A stretch of 64,000 nt of DNA. It comes from Porphyra umbilicalis. Its lineage: Eukaryota; Rhodophyta; Bangiophyceae; Bangiales; Bangiaceae. Below, piece after piece: positions 22,000-34,349 of this stretch. The stretch spans positions 1 to 64,000 of the forward strand of contig KV919026.1 of NCBI GenBank assembly GCA_002049455.2. Reading direction: 5' to 3'. Positions within the stretch are counted from its first letter, which is position 1. Each line of letters starts with the position of its first letter. The notes under the pieces were generated by a model. The model made no database searches. It was not told where the DNA came from and saw only the letters and a list, made by a program, of their open reading frames with translations. A program made the translations under genes and the position numbers.

Positions 22000-22680
22000 C
22001 TCACCTCGGTGACGTTCCCACCGCCACCGTCGCTACCACCGCCATCCCCACACCGCTCGTTCTCACTGTGATCATCGTCACCACGGCCGTCGTCACAACG
22101 GGCGTCGTCATCTCCCTCGTCACCGCGGCTGTCCTCAGAGTTGACATCATGACGGCGGTCAATGCACCACTGCCATCGGCACCGTGGCCACCGTCACCGC
22201 GGCCCCCGGCACGGCGGCCATCGTTTCCATGGCCATCGTCACCACGGTTGTCGTCATCGCGGCCGTCAGCACCGTGGCTGTCGGCAGCGCGGTCATCCTC
22301 AAGGCGGTCATCCTCACCAAGGAAGTTGCACCCGCCGCCACCGTCACGGCGGCAATCGCCCCCGCGGTCACCGTCACCACGGTCATCCCCGCGGCGGTCG
22401 TCGTCTCCGAGGCCCTGGTCACGGTGGCCGTTGACACTGCGTTCATCCCCACGGCGGCCAGCGTCAGCGCCGCGCGGCCATTGTCACTGGGGTCCTCGCT
22501 ACCGCGGCCATCATCACCGTGGTCCTCGACACCGCGGATAACCCTGCGGAGGTCGGCGTCGTCACATTTATGTCCATAGCGGCCGGCGCCCGCGCGGCGA
22601 GGCCATTTGCGCCGCGGAAATCGCCACCGCGGCCATTCCCACGGCTGTCTTCCACACCGCCGCCACCCCCACTGACATCA
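22000..22680. repeat. Degenerate short-period repeat (ccgtcaccgcgg-like)
   Basis: The sequence is built from irregular copies of words such as gccatcgtcaccacgg and ccgtcaccgcgg with a period close to 9-15 bp. All frames give low-complexity peptides (Val/Thr/Ala, His/Arg/Gly or Pro/Ser). No gene was inferred. Confidence 0.6.
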
Positions 22681-25600
22681 TCATGCGGTGCTCGTTTCTG
22701 TCATGTGAGTCTGGTGAATGTATCTGCTGCGAGTGCGGGGGCTCCTGTGCTTGTTTATTGCGAAGTGGTATGTTGACTGGGGACCCACAGACTGGCACTC
22801 GTCATTCGCAGATTGTGTTTAACCTGAGGCATGCATCCCTTGCCAATCGAGCAGCTTCATCACGCTTCCCTGCCTCATTTTCTTCCTTGTCCGGTCATCA
22901 CAGGAGAAATACCCATGGGGTCCACAGTGGGCAGGCAGGTGATCATGCCCATGGTGTTCGGGGGGCACGCGGCCGGCCGGTATCTGTTCAAAAGCTGTGA
23001 TGGTGTCGCCCGCACTAAAATTTAAGCGCCCTGCTTGTCTGGGCGGCCTGTATGCGGTCGCCATACACATGGAGCGAATTCAGTTTATGTGGTGGCGCCG
23101 CTCTGGGCCCCGCGTGTGGGGCGCGCGGCCCCGTGTAGCCGCGCGGTACCAGACTCCCCGTCTGCCGCTCGGGCGACGGAATCGTTTGGGCCACGACGTG
23201 TGCAAGTGCGCCCGGCCCGTTGTGTGGCCGCAGGGCACGTGCGGCTGCCCAGTGACGACCCGACGCACCTGCCGCCGACGACGCGCACGGGACGGGCCCG
23301 GGCACGGTCGGCAATCAACCGCGTCACACGTAGGCGCCCCCCTGTGCGGATCCCCACTACGGTCCCACCACCTGACAATCACGTGCATGTATGTGTACGC
23401 CTGCATTTGTGCACCTTGGGGAGGAGGTGCGAGCATAAACGGGCGAGCCAAAATGGTCCTTTCGCCTGCTGGGTGGCGGTCTGACGCCAGTGGGAACCGA
23501 GTTCCGTTCAGGCGCCGCATGAGTGTGCTCAGATAGAAGTCCGTTCTTGGTTCTCACGACGACAGCGTGAGCTTGCTTGCGCAAAGAGTTACCGGGCTCT
23601 TTTCGGACGCGTCCGCGGCCGCCGGCCGCTAAGCGGTGGTCTAACACGCCTCCCGCCTGCTGCCCTCGACCGGCTGTGTCTCCATCACAGGGACCACCCC
23701 TTTTGGGCGACGACGGGCAGGTGCCGGTGTTGTTCACAGTACCGCTCGCTCACTTGCGTTGCCGCGTCGACTTGGCTGCTCAAACCGCCGTGCCACGGCG
23801 AGCTGGCAGCCCGACCTGACCGCCTCGTTCTCGGCCGTGTTCAGCGCTGCGGTGGACGCTGCCGTTGCCGCGGCGGCCCGCCCATTGCAGCGGCCGTGAA
23901 AGCAGCCATGTTTTTCGGTCGTTCTCGTTCCTGTCAGAGGTGTGGGGGGGCAGCGACTGTTGGGCGGGTCTCGAACTGGTTCCCCCACCGTCCCGCGTCC
24001 GCTGTCTCACTTTTTACCTTGTTATCCTCCCAATGCCCACTGCCCGCCCTGCCCCACCCCGTCCGTGGACCCTCCGTACACGGACCGCCGCCCTGTTCCT
24101 GTGGTCCACTTCCGTGAAGTATTGGAGGCCATCGATAGAGCTCCTTACCACAACGACCCCCCAAGGGTGTGACCTGCAATCCCTCCAGTTGTCGAAAAAT
24201 AAGAGAAACAATGCCGCTCGACACCGCGAGACGCTTTCCTGATGGTGCCTGAGTACGCCACAGGCTCGCACAAACTGAAACACTTCGGTGCGGGGCGACG
24301 AATGCCGACGAAAAACGAGCTCACGCCATGGAACAGCGTGCACGAACTCAATGAACACGAAATACACGTCGCCTCGTCCTCGGGCACAAGATCGAGAGAA
24401 AGAAAAATGCGACGGAATCCAACCGAGGTATCCATGCGACAAAGAACTTGAACATCAACGAGGGCGGGGCACACAACGTCGCGTGCAGGAAGCCGGCGCA
24501 GAGCACAGCCTGCTGCTTTCAACCGCCGCGTGTTCGACATAGCTCAGAGGTCGTCGCCCGCTATGCGGGAGAAAAACAAACTGTGGCCGAGTCGACGGCA
24601 GCACGGCACACGTCTTGGGAAAAGGAAGTGACGCGAACGCCGCAGCAAGAACCGTCCTCATACATACCTATCGGCGACGACCAGCCGAAACCGAGGATGA
24701 TCGACTTGCAAACGGCGACAACAACGGAACTCCAAATGTGGGCAGCGCGACGCATCTGACGCGGTAGGATGCGCTTGTCGCGGGCCGAATTTGTTGCAAG
24801 CGCCGCAGGCCATGACTTCAGAATCAAATGACCACAGCACAACGATATGGTCCAATCGCCTCATGAGCAAAGGTTAGAAGACTGCCATTTGGCCTTGAAC
24901 AACAGCTCGAGCATGTGCGGGAGAACGGGCTGTCGACGCAGTGCGACCAGCTCGGCATCATGTTGGTCACAACTGCTATTTCGGCGTCATGTTGGTCACA
25001 ACCGCTGTTGTCCATGGAATGCACGATGGTAAATCATGCTGAAACGTACCTGCTGGAAAACTATGGTGGTCCGGCCGGATATTCCTCGCCGCGGAGAAGA
25101 CGACCGGCACAGCTCAAGAAACGATGAAGCAGGACAACGCGTCAGTGATCTGACCCGAGCATGGTGCGCACCACGATGAGCACGGTACCGACGTGACACA
25201 GATCTGAATCGACCGAGATCGCCACATTATTGTCGTCAACATGGGCCACTCTTGGAGAAAGCAGGCTACATGTACACAAATGTTTCTAAACCCCTCGGGT
25301 CGCACCTCTGTTCGATCGACATGGACGCTTGCGCACCATTTCGGGTGGTCGTGTCCGGTCATGACCACTGGCACGAAGAATGTGGAGTTCATTGAGGCCG
25401 AAGGGGGTCGGCCTCAGGACTGATTGGCGCCATCAATTTGATGACCTTTGGTCCTACGAATGGAGGAGGCGCCAGGAATGGTGGAGCACCTGGCAGCGCC
25501 ACCCATGTCACTGGCTGTGGCTTGAAAGAAAAGCGCCTCCTTTATAGCCTTAGTCAACCCCAGCACGGCGGAACGGCTCCTCCTCCTCCAGACAGAGTAG

Positions 25601-27600
25601 GAGCAGCGGTCGACGGCGACACGGCACAGTCTGACCAGGCAGGTGCGAATAGTCACATGTGTTTCCACAATGCCTTGAGACCACGGCCGGCACTGTCTGG
25701 CATGTGGTGACAGAGTGTGTATCGGCGAGAGCTTTACTGTGGTCAATCCTCCGTGGTCTTATTTTATGCGTCACGAACATCGAATAGATACCCTGGTACC
25801 CACACGCTCTACGCCAAGGCCTCGTTCCCACTGGTCGCCGACTTCCACCTAGAGCACTCACTCCCTGTTGTCCTAAATGCGACGGACACAAAAACCCCTC
25901 TCAGCGCAACAGCTCTGTTGCGTGGCGGTCGGCGGACGCACTGCTGTAAGCAGACGTGCCGCCGCCGCACCGGCGCCAAGGTGACGTGGCGCCGGCGGGT
26001 GCCTGGGTGGTGGTTGATGAGGCGGCGCGCCCGGCGCAGCGCCACGTCGGCGCTGAGGGGAGCGCGGCCAGCCCGGACGGGCGCGAGCGGCCCAGACGGG
26101 CGCGAGTAACGGGGGAGCGCCTCGGAGGCGCCCCAGTGAGGGAGCAGGCGGGAGGCCCACGGGATGGGAACCGCCCCGGCGTGCCGGCCACTGAGTGGCA
26201 CGCCAGGGCGTGCGGGGGGCACGCACTGAGGGACATGAACCGAGGGTGCACGCACGAAGAGACCGGCGATAGGGCAAGCAGCGCCTGGAGGGTACATAGC
26301 TGTGAGTCCGGGTGGCCGGGGGAGTAGGACGAAGAGACCAGACTTGCTTTGACCCGACACTCACACTGCCGGTCGGCGCCACCATGGTCGCGCCCACGGC
26401 GGCGGAGGGTGCTCACCTTGATGCACAACACTGTCATGATGACCACGTCTTTCGTGCGGAGGCACGAAGAAATGTGTGAAAATACAATCCGACGCCGAAA
26501 GATGCCTCAAATCGCCAGAATGGCGTCATCCTTTTGGTCGTTGTTGGCATAAAGTGGATCGCGTGTCTGGTAGGGTTTTCGCTGGACATGCCACGCGCAA
26601 CACGGCTGGCGGGAGTTGCCCATTCTGAAGCGCACATCGTGCCGTCTTAGGTCGGTTCGCATGTGCACGTTCAGCGTGTGTCGCACTGTTTTCCCGCTGT
26701 AAGATCATTCCCTCCCAGGTCCTACAGCCGTCCCGTGTACATCGATCGTGGAACGCGACACAGACCTGGCGATCAAGATGCATTTGGGTCTCCATGACGC
26801 GAAACGGTTGCAAACGTGGCCCGCGTTTTTGACGATTCCAGCTCTGAAAGTGACAAGGTTGTCTCGCGGGCTCGACCTGGGCTCTAGCGGAGCCTGCTGT
26901 GCAGGCACGATTTCAGCTTTCAACAATCCAGCCGAGGTTACAAGGCTGTACTTGTCAGGATGGCCAAAACTAAAATGTGTGCGCACGCGTGAAAATGTGT
27001 GTTACATTTCAATCTGCAGGCAAGCAGATTTTCAAATCGAGCCAAGGACGTGATCCTATTGGTTGTGGGAACGGACATTTGCGCAACGTTGTCCGGAAGG
27101 GTCCGCAGCAGCCATGCCACGTCAACGAACGCCGAGCGATCGTGCACGAATCTTGGATGCGAGGCCGAGCCGACTTGGTCCGGGTCGTAGGCGTCTCTCG
27201 AGCGTTCCCCGTCGTTTCTTTTGCAGTAGGATGCTTTCATATGGCGTCTGCGGAGCCCGTATGCAGGAATGTTGTGGAGCGGGCCGTGGGGCCGGTAAGC
27301 ATGAAGCGGTTTGCGTCTTCATTGGTCTGACGGACGAGAGATCATCGCAAACGTGTCGCTTATATTGGGTGCTCCCAGCATGAAAGATGCCACGATGGCC
27401 AGATGATTTGGTCGAGGGCTTTGACGCGTGCCTGGCGATGGGCATGATCGCATTCTTTTGGCAGCAAAGGTTGTTGGGTTTGTCGAGCCAGCAGCAAAGT
27501 TGGAAACTGGGGGGCGTGCTCAGGGCGTTCTGGCCCGCGTGCGCGCCGCAGGCATGGCCAAAACTGTGTGCGCACCTGCGTGTGTGTGTTCACTTTCGGA
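22681..27600. other. 4.9 kb without a recognised gene (interior of the giant transposon)
   Basis: Base composition is closer to 55-60% GC than in the flanking cargo. Only short, overlapping frames are present on both strands, with no recognisable motif. The word atggccaaaact followed by tgtgcgcac recurs near 26960 and 27553, which may mark an old dispersed repeat. Nothing else could be supported. Confidence 0.35.
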
Positions 27601-29140
27601 CCCGTACAAAAGTTCGCATCGGCGGTGGATGCCGCGGCGCTTCGTTCCTCAGCCTTGCGGAGGGGGCGCCGGCGGGACGGTCGGGCTCCCGCCGCCCGCC
27701 ACGCCCGCCGCGGCGGCGCGGCCGCCCCCCCCCCCCTCCCCCCCCCCTCCCCCGCCTCCGACGCCGCCCACCCCCCCTCCCGCCGCCACCACCGCCACCG
27801 GCTGTCGATGACTCAAGAGTCACGAGCGGCGGCGCCACTGCCGCCCCCATCCACGCCGGCGACGGGGGTGGCGTCGGCGTTGCCGCCGGCGGTGCACCCT
27901 CCCCCCCCGCCCCCCCCCCGCCCTGCGGCTGCGGCGACCGGTGGCGGTGCGTCTCGCCGCGTCGTCCACCGCCGCGGCGGCGGCTCTGAGGGTCGTCGGA
28001 CCCGCCGCGTCGCGGGCGGCGGCGGCCTTCGCCGACATGGCCCGTGTGGTCTTCGTGTGGGATGTTCCGCGCGCAGCGGTGATGTGACCATCGTGGGCGG
28101 GGACGGCGAGGTCACGGTCGGGGGGATGGCCGCTGCGGCAGCTGTCGCACGCACGGGTCGGCGTCGGGTGGCGCGCGGACCGGGTGCGCGGGGCGGGCGG
28201 CGGCGACGCGGCCGCCGTCGGCCACAACCGCCGCCGCGACCGGCGGCGACGACGGGCGCGCGGCGCTCGCCCGCCGGCGGCGGCGGCGCCAATGACAGGG
28301 CGGCGTGCGTTGCCGCGGCCGGCGGTCACTGGGGGGGGGGGGAGGGGGGGGGGGGGGCGTTCCCCAGTTCTTACGCGTCGCGGCGTCTGCCCGTGACTGC
28401 GGAGCGCCGGCAGGCACGGGCGCGCGGGCGACGGCGCGCGCAACCTATCGCCGGTGGCAGGCGCCGCCGCCGCCGCGGCCGCTGCTGCCGCCGGTGGGTG
28501 TTCACTGGCCGGCGACGGATAGGCGCAGAGTGCCGCTACCGACGCCGCCGCCGACGCAGCGCGCAGCATGTCGCCCCCGTGTGTGGCTGGGCGGCCACGG
28601 CCGCGCCACAGGGGGGGCCGGAATCGGATACGCACAGCGCACCTGCGGCAACGTGCGCGGCGGTTGCGCCGCGCGCGTCGTCCGGTGGCGCGGCGCGCTG
28701 CGGCCGCTCGCCCTCGGGCGCCGCGTCGCCGTCTGTGGGGGCGGTGCAATCCCTATTCCTACCCCCCCCTCCTCATTCTCACCCCCCCCCCCGCACCGCG
28801 AGTGGCGCTGCATCGGCGGCGGTGCCGCCGACGTCGCTGCCGCCGTCGTTGCCACCGTTGCGGCCGCCGGCACCGCCGTTCGACGGCGGCGGAGCCGCGG
28901 GGCACGGCACCAGACGCATCGGACGGCGGGCGGTTGGGCGACCGCGTTCCCGACGTGTCGGGCGCTTGTTGTCTCTCTGTGGCGCTTGCCTGGCCCCGGC
29001 GTTTTGTGGGTGCAGGCACCGAGGCTGTTCGTTGCGCTTCGCGCATTATTTAATGCTGGTAGGGGCTGTACATTCGGCAGCAGAGTTAGAAACGTTTTGG
29101 AGCCATCATGGTGTTCCGCCCGCATGTGAGACAGGCGTGG
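27601..29140. other. Very GC-rich region without a recognised gene
   Basis: C and G homopolymers dominate, including G12-A-G14 at 28331-28357. Frames longer than 300 codons are open on both strands and give Pro/Ala/Arg-rich peptides without a recognisable domain. I treat them as shadows of composition. Confidence 0.4.
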
Positions 29141-29569
29141 CTGACATGGTGCCTTGGGGAGTTCACGTGTGACATTACGTTGTGAAGTGCATGCCAAGCC
29201 CGACGCCGTATGTCCCCAGGCGTCACACGCCTGCGTTGTGGCGATGGCGGCTGCGGCTGTACCAAGTGCCGCCGTAGCCCGCGCCGAAGACTCGCTGTCG
29301 GGCAGCCACGCACCGTCGGTCGTGGCGGTATGCAGCGGGGAGGCGGTCAGCCCACACGCACTGTGACTGGCGGTACCTGCGGGTGGAGGACGCGCGATAG
29401 CGGCGACCGTGCCGACCACGGTGGCCGGGCGGTGTCGCCCGGAGGCGGCGCCCGGCACGCAGCAACGAGGCGGCTGAGGTCGAAGATGGCAACAAGGAAC
29501 TGCGGGAAAGCAGGTAAGAAGGAAGGCATACAGTATCACAGAGACATAGGCAACGCGCAACGCTTTCAC

Positions 29570-29843
29570 TCACTTCACGGCGATAAACTCGGCAACGTCC
29601 AGGACGCACACGGCGTCATGATGGCCAGCATCATTCGGGCACTGGTCGCCATTGATGGAGTGCGTCATCGTCATAGGTCCCTGGGAGATGCCAAAATCAT
29701 CGTGCAGCACCTTGAACAGCGACGCCATGAACATGGTCGTGCACGAGACGTTCGACACGAGGTTGTGGGTCGCGGGGGTGTACTCGCCATCGTTGACACC
29801 CACGACGTACATTTGGATGCCGTAGCCTTTGCCGCGCTCGGTG
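29570..29843 (-). pseudogene. Unidentified coding fragment downstream of the SUZ12 homologue
   Basis: The minus strand reads SRLITERGKGYGIQMYVVGV and about 75 further well-mixed residues ending in CVLDVAEFIAVK. This is clearly more protein-like than the shadows around it. It lies directly downstream of the VEFS-box gene in a different frame. It could be the diverged tail of that gene, another exon, or the remnant of a separate gene. The family was not recognised. Confidence 0.35.
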
Positions 29844-29844
29844 A

Positions 29845-31935
29845 TCAGCCGACTCGTTCGGCAGCTGCCGCGCGCGCGTCCGACGCCGCCACTCCGGCAG
29901 CTGCAGCAACAACAGCCTCCGCTGGGTCTGGTCCGTTGTCGGTCCCCACCGAAGTGCCATTAGGCACACCCAAGCGCGACCGGTCCGTCAGCACGCCGAT
30001 GGCTTGTGCTGCTGCATCAACATCCAAGAGCCCGTGAGTGTACATGACCTCAACATGCGCTACGGCTTGAGCCAGCAACCCTGTTTCGAGGATGGTCCTG
30101 CGTCGAGCCACGCAAAAGCCGCCGAGCAGGAAAGCCGCCCCTCTGTCTCTCCACGGTGGGGCCGCGTCCACGTACCCAGACCAAAGAGCCATAAACTACA
30201 CATCATGCGACGGCAGCTCGAGGGCCTTCAGGCGCGCCGCGTCCATCGAGTGCAGCCAATCCTCGTCGACGCCGTCTTCGAAGTCAGAAGACAGCTCGGC
30301 GTTCGGCGACTGCTTGACGGACAGAGGGGCGAGGCTGCCTGTGTGAAAGTACTCGCGGTCAGCGCTTGCAGTCGCCAGAGTGCGACGCGCAACCCTTGCT
30401 TTGCCCGACCGCGGCAACAGCCGCTGCCGTCGGCGCGACGCGCCCGCTGCGAGCGGGTGACGTAAAAAGGACAAGTCCCGACGGAGGAAGGCGGCTGCAG
30501 CCGTCGCCGGGCCGGCCCCACCGCCCTCTCGGAGGACCCCGGCGGAGCGCACTACGCCGTGATCGTCGCGCAGCGGTTGAAAGGGGGCGCGGCCGTCGGG
30601 GTGAACGGTGCCGGGGGCAGCGGCCGCTACGGGTGGAAGGCGAAAGGAGGGACGCACAGCCCCAGCCGTCGATTGGAACCAACCGGCCGACTCAAAAAGG
30701 CCTGGCAATGGCATTGGCGTCGACTCCCAGCGAATATTTGCCAGGTAGCGATCCCAGTCGCGGCCCGCACCACTGCTGGCTGCGGCTGCGGCCCCTTCCA
30801 GCTCCGCGGCCGATACGGCACGGAAGAGCTCGACGCTGACGACGGCGTGGAGGGCGCGGAGGTGATCCAGCAGGCCACCGACAGTCCGCGCGTCGAGATG
30901 ACACAGCGGACAGCGGGCGTCCTGCCGTGTGTGTCGGCGGAAGGGCTGCGTTTTTCGACCTGGGCGGTACTCCAGGTACTCAACGTCAAAGGGAGTTGGT
31001 GCTGACCGGTCGAAGACTGCAGGGGTCTGCCGTCCGCCAACCAACTCCTCCCCATCAGCATCCACGCGTGGCACAGCGGGCACGCCGCCACCGCCGGAAG
31101 AAGGAAGAGAGAAGAGCTTGGCTGCAGGAGACGCCGTACACGGCTCGCGCGGGGCCGTCTTTGGACCTTGCGAGGCGGAATGATCCGCCACGACGAGCGC
31201 TTTTGCGGCCGCCGCCATCTCGGCCGCTGCCGCCGCCACCGCCGGGACTGCAGCCAAATGCGCAGGGCAGCCGAGGAACACGGAGTACGTAGACAAGACG
31301 TCGAACGGGGACAAGCCACCCACCCAGGACACGTGCCGCTGCCACCCATCCAGTGCGTCGCCGAGCGCAACGGTGCCGCCACCGCGAGCGCATAAGCCGA
31401 CCCACTTGCCGTCCTTGTGCAGCACGTGCTCAACACCGAAGGCGGGCTCCGCACGACGGCCATCGCCGGTGCGGTGCGCGATCCGCAGAAGAAGACGGGG
31501 GTGGGCCGCCAAAGGGTCCGGCGCCGCAGAGCGCCTCCTTCTACTAGCGAGGCCGGCCGCCGCGGTAGCGGCCGACTGGCGCTCCTCATGGTGCAGTACC
31601 GCGGCAACGCCAGGCCGTAGGTCAATCGACACTGCTTGACTGACAAGCGTCGGTACGACGGAGATCAGCGTCTGCAGGGGCCCCATCGAGCGGGAGTCTC
31701 GCACCCTAGCGTCACGTAGAACTCGCAGCCCTGACCGGCGGCAGATCCTCCGCCCACGGCAGACGACGTGTCCCGTGTCCTCGAGCGGCTGCTACGCCCC
31801 GTACGTGACGTGCGCTCATCCTCATCAGGATCACGCCCGGCAAGTACAGTGACGTCGAGAGCCAAAACAAGCGGTTGAGCACCGGGGGGAGTGGGAGACG
31901 GGTGGCGACGGACAAAGCCGGGAGTTAAGCGGGTC
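29845..31935 (-). pseudogene. SUZ12/EMF2 homologue (PRC2 scaffold subunit), with an in-frame stop
   Basis: SUZ12-family proteins hold PRC2 together and are needed for H3K27 methylation in the nucleus. The main frame runs from 31704. A C2H2 finger (CPLCHLDARTVGGLLDHLRA then LH; C-x2-C-x12-H-x4-H) lies at residues 265-286 and matches the SUZ12 finger in spacing. A VEFS box follows: REYFHTGSLAPLSVK, an acidic DFEDGVDEDWL, then MALWSGYV and VMYTHGLLD. The last two correspond to the MHMWNSFV and NHGLLDA segments of plant EMF2. One in-frame TAG (30196-30198) falls in the linker of the VEFS box. The frame continues to 29845. A probable N-terminal segment with PLVLALDVTVLAG lies in another frame up to about 31935. 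It is on the same strand as the E(z) homologue, 7 kb away, inside the giant transposon. Confidence 0.8.
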
Positions 31936-33020
31936 TCAAATGGTAGAGGCGGCAGGGAGGCGGGCCCTGTAGTGGAGGCTGACATGGAGAAAGAAGCGCG
32001 CCGACGAAAATTCTCTCCCAGCGCGGTACTAACGCACTTACAGACTCGCAGAGACACAGAGGACAAGACCGACCCGGAGCAAAGAGGAAGGGACGGAAAT
32101 GCTTCTTCAGTGCCCGACATACAATCAAGGCAGACCGACAAACAATCAAGGCGGACCCGCCGTGCTGAACAGTTCCTCGGCCGCCGCCCCGGCGGCCTCC
32201 GCGGCCGAATCCCGGCCTCTGCCAGCGAGCCGCCGCCGCCACCGCCGCGCGTCTCATGGGCGCAGACCACCGAAACGAGCGGTCGTTGTCAGGGCTCGCT
32301 CAAGCCAAAGCTGTGCGCGCGGTGGCCAAAGCAAAAGACCTCCAGAGGAGGAAAAAGCTTCTGTAACTTCGTTTCAAAGTCTTGCCAAACTTAATGCCTG
32401 GCAAGTTCCTCGACAAACGAGTGGACAACGTCCTGTTGTGAAGTCAACAAATGCAGTCAGCGTACGTTCCCTAAGACACTGCGAGGGACTTACGAGTGAT
32501 CTTAGACCTTCGGTGGGGTGACCGCCACGCTTGTCCCTCGTCAGCCATATCTCAGATGCGTCTCTGCGGGTCAGCCGTCATCTTTTGGCGCATCTGATGC
32601 GACCTACGGTGTCCTCCGATTTGACTTGTGCTCTGCACCGGCTGGTGCATTGCGACGGGCCAATGCTCGGCGACCGACCGGAGGGTGCTTTGATACTAGC
32701 GGGTTCTCGTGGACCGGGGGGTGCTCTGCCAGCGGAAGTTCCTGGCCGACGCGCTGCTCTTTGAGGACCCGTTTTGTGCTCCACCGCCGCCGGCGCCGGC
32801 GCGCCTAACAGACCTGCCGTCTGCATCCACCCACTCGGTGCCCAACGGTGGCTGCGTCCCGGCCACTGTCTGCTTGTTGTCTGCCCACTGTACCCCTCGT
32901 ACGTGCCGACCACGGATATCTCTCGGACTGCCGGCTGTTTTGCACGGCACGCAGTGTGCCGACTGCCGGCATTTCCCGGTCGGTCGGCCGCTCTTGGACC
33001 GTTGGCGCTTGACGCTGTCC
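31936..33020. other. Stretch without a recognised gene
   Basis: This segment upstream of the SUZ12 homologue could hold its promoter and 5' end. Short frames exist on both strands but none shows a domain. The word gacaaacaatcaaggcgga has a near copy 20 bp upstream (about 32125-32155). Confidence 0.3.
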
Positions 33021-34345
33021 GGCTGTGCTGCCGACGTCGCCCGCCGCCGCCGGCGTCCGGCGACGCCGGCTGCGCCGCCGACATTTCCCGCCGCCCGCGA
33101 CGCCCATTGCTACCGGGTACGTAGCTGACGTTCCTGTCTGCAGCCGTCGCTGCCGTCGCCGCTGCCGGCGGCACCAAGCGCCGACGGCTGCGCCGCCGAC
33201 GTGTCTGCCTTCGGCCGCCACCGGCACCGGCTGCCCCGGCCGGTTGCACTGCCGTCGCCGTCATTGCCCGCTGCGGCCAGTGTCCAGCGCCGCCGGCTGC
33301 GCCGCCGACGTTGCCCGCCTTCGCCGCTGACCGGCGTCACCGTTGCGGCTGTCGCGGTCGTCGCCGCCGCCGGCCACCCCGGCCGGATGCGCCGCCGTTG
33401 CCGCTGTCGCGCCCTTGGCGGCCGCCGCTGGCGACCGGCGCCGCCGGCTGCGCCGCCGACGTCGCCCGCAGCCGCCGGCGGCTGGCGCCGCCGGCTGCAC
33501 CGCCGAGGTTGCCCGCCGCTGCCGCCGCTTGGCGCCGCCGCCTGTGCCGCCGACGTGGTCACTTTCGGCCGACGTCGCGGCCGTCGCCACCGCCGGCCAC
33601 GCCGGCCGGTTGAACAGCCGTTGCCGCCGTCGCCGTCGTTGCAAGCCCCCGCCGCCGACCGGCGCTTGCGGCTGAGCCCACATTTTTGCCGGCTGCCGTC
33701 GACGCGGCCGTTGCCGCCGCCGGCCACAGCGGCCGGTTGCGCCGCCGTTCCTCCCCTTTGCCGGCTGCCGCCCTCGCGGCCGTCGCCGCCGCCGGCCACG
33801 CCGGCCGGTTGCGACGTCGTCGCCGCCGTCGTCGCCGTTGCCGGCAGCCGCCGGCGTCCGGCGACGCCGGCTGTGCAGTAGACATTTCTGCCTGCCACCG
33901 TTGCTGCCGTCGCCGCCGCCTGCCACCCCGGCCGGTTACGCCGCCCTCGCCGCCGTCGCCGCCTTTGGCGGCCGCCGCCGCCGACCGGCTCCGCCGGCCG
34001 CACCGCGGACGTCGCCCGCCGCCGCCGGCCTCTGGCGCCGCCAGCTGCGCCGCCGTCGTCGCGTTTTTTTTGCCGGCTGCCGCCGTCGCGGCCGTCGCCG
34101 CCGCCGGCCACCCAGGCCGATTGCGCCGCTGTCGCCTGCTTTGCCCGCCGCCGCCGGCGCCCGCCGCCGCCGGCTGCGTCGCCGACTTCGCGGACTGCCA
34201 CCGGCGCCGCCGGCGCCGCCGCCGACCACCCCGGCCTGTTTCGCCACCGTCGACGCCTTTGCGTTGCTGGCTGCCGCCGGCGACGCCATTGCCCGCCGCC
34301 GCTTCCTCGGGCGCCGCCGGTTGCGCAGTGGCCGCCGTTTGTCGT
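33021..34345. repeat. GC-rich minisatellite upstream of the transposase
   Basis: Irregular tandem units built from ccgccgccggccaccccggc, gttgccgccgtcgccg and ccggcgccgccggctgcgcc repeat many times. They give open frames of several hundred codons on both strands (Arg/Ala- or Gly/Arg-rich). It immediately precedes the transposase gene, and the array may have invaded its 5' flank. Confidence 0.75.
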
Positions 34346-34349
34346 CGGA

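Noticed and set aside
22159-22579. Possible collagen-like or hydrophobic repeat protein
   Set aside because: It is produced by a degenerate short DNA repeat; all frames give low-complexity peptides and none has a supported start or domain.
27568-29172. 534-codon plus-strand frame
   Set aside because: Pro/Ala/Arg/Gly low complexity driven by G/C homopolymers; frames of similar length are open on the other strand.
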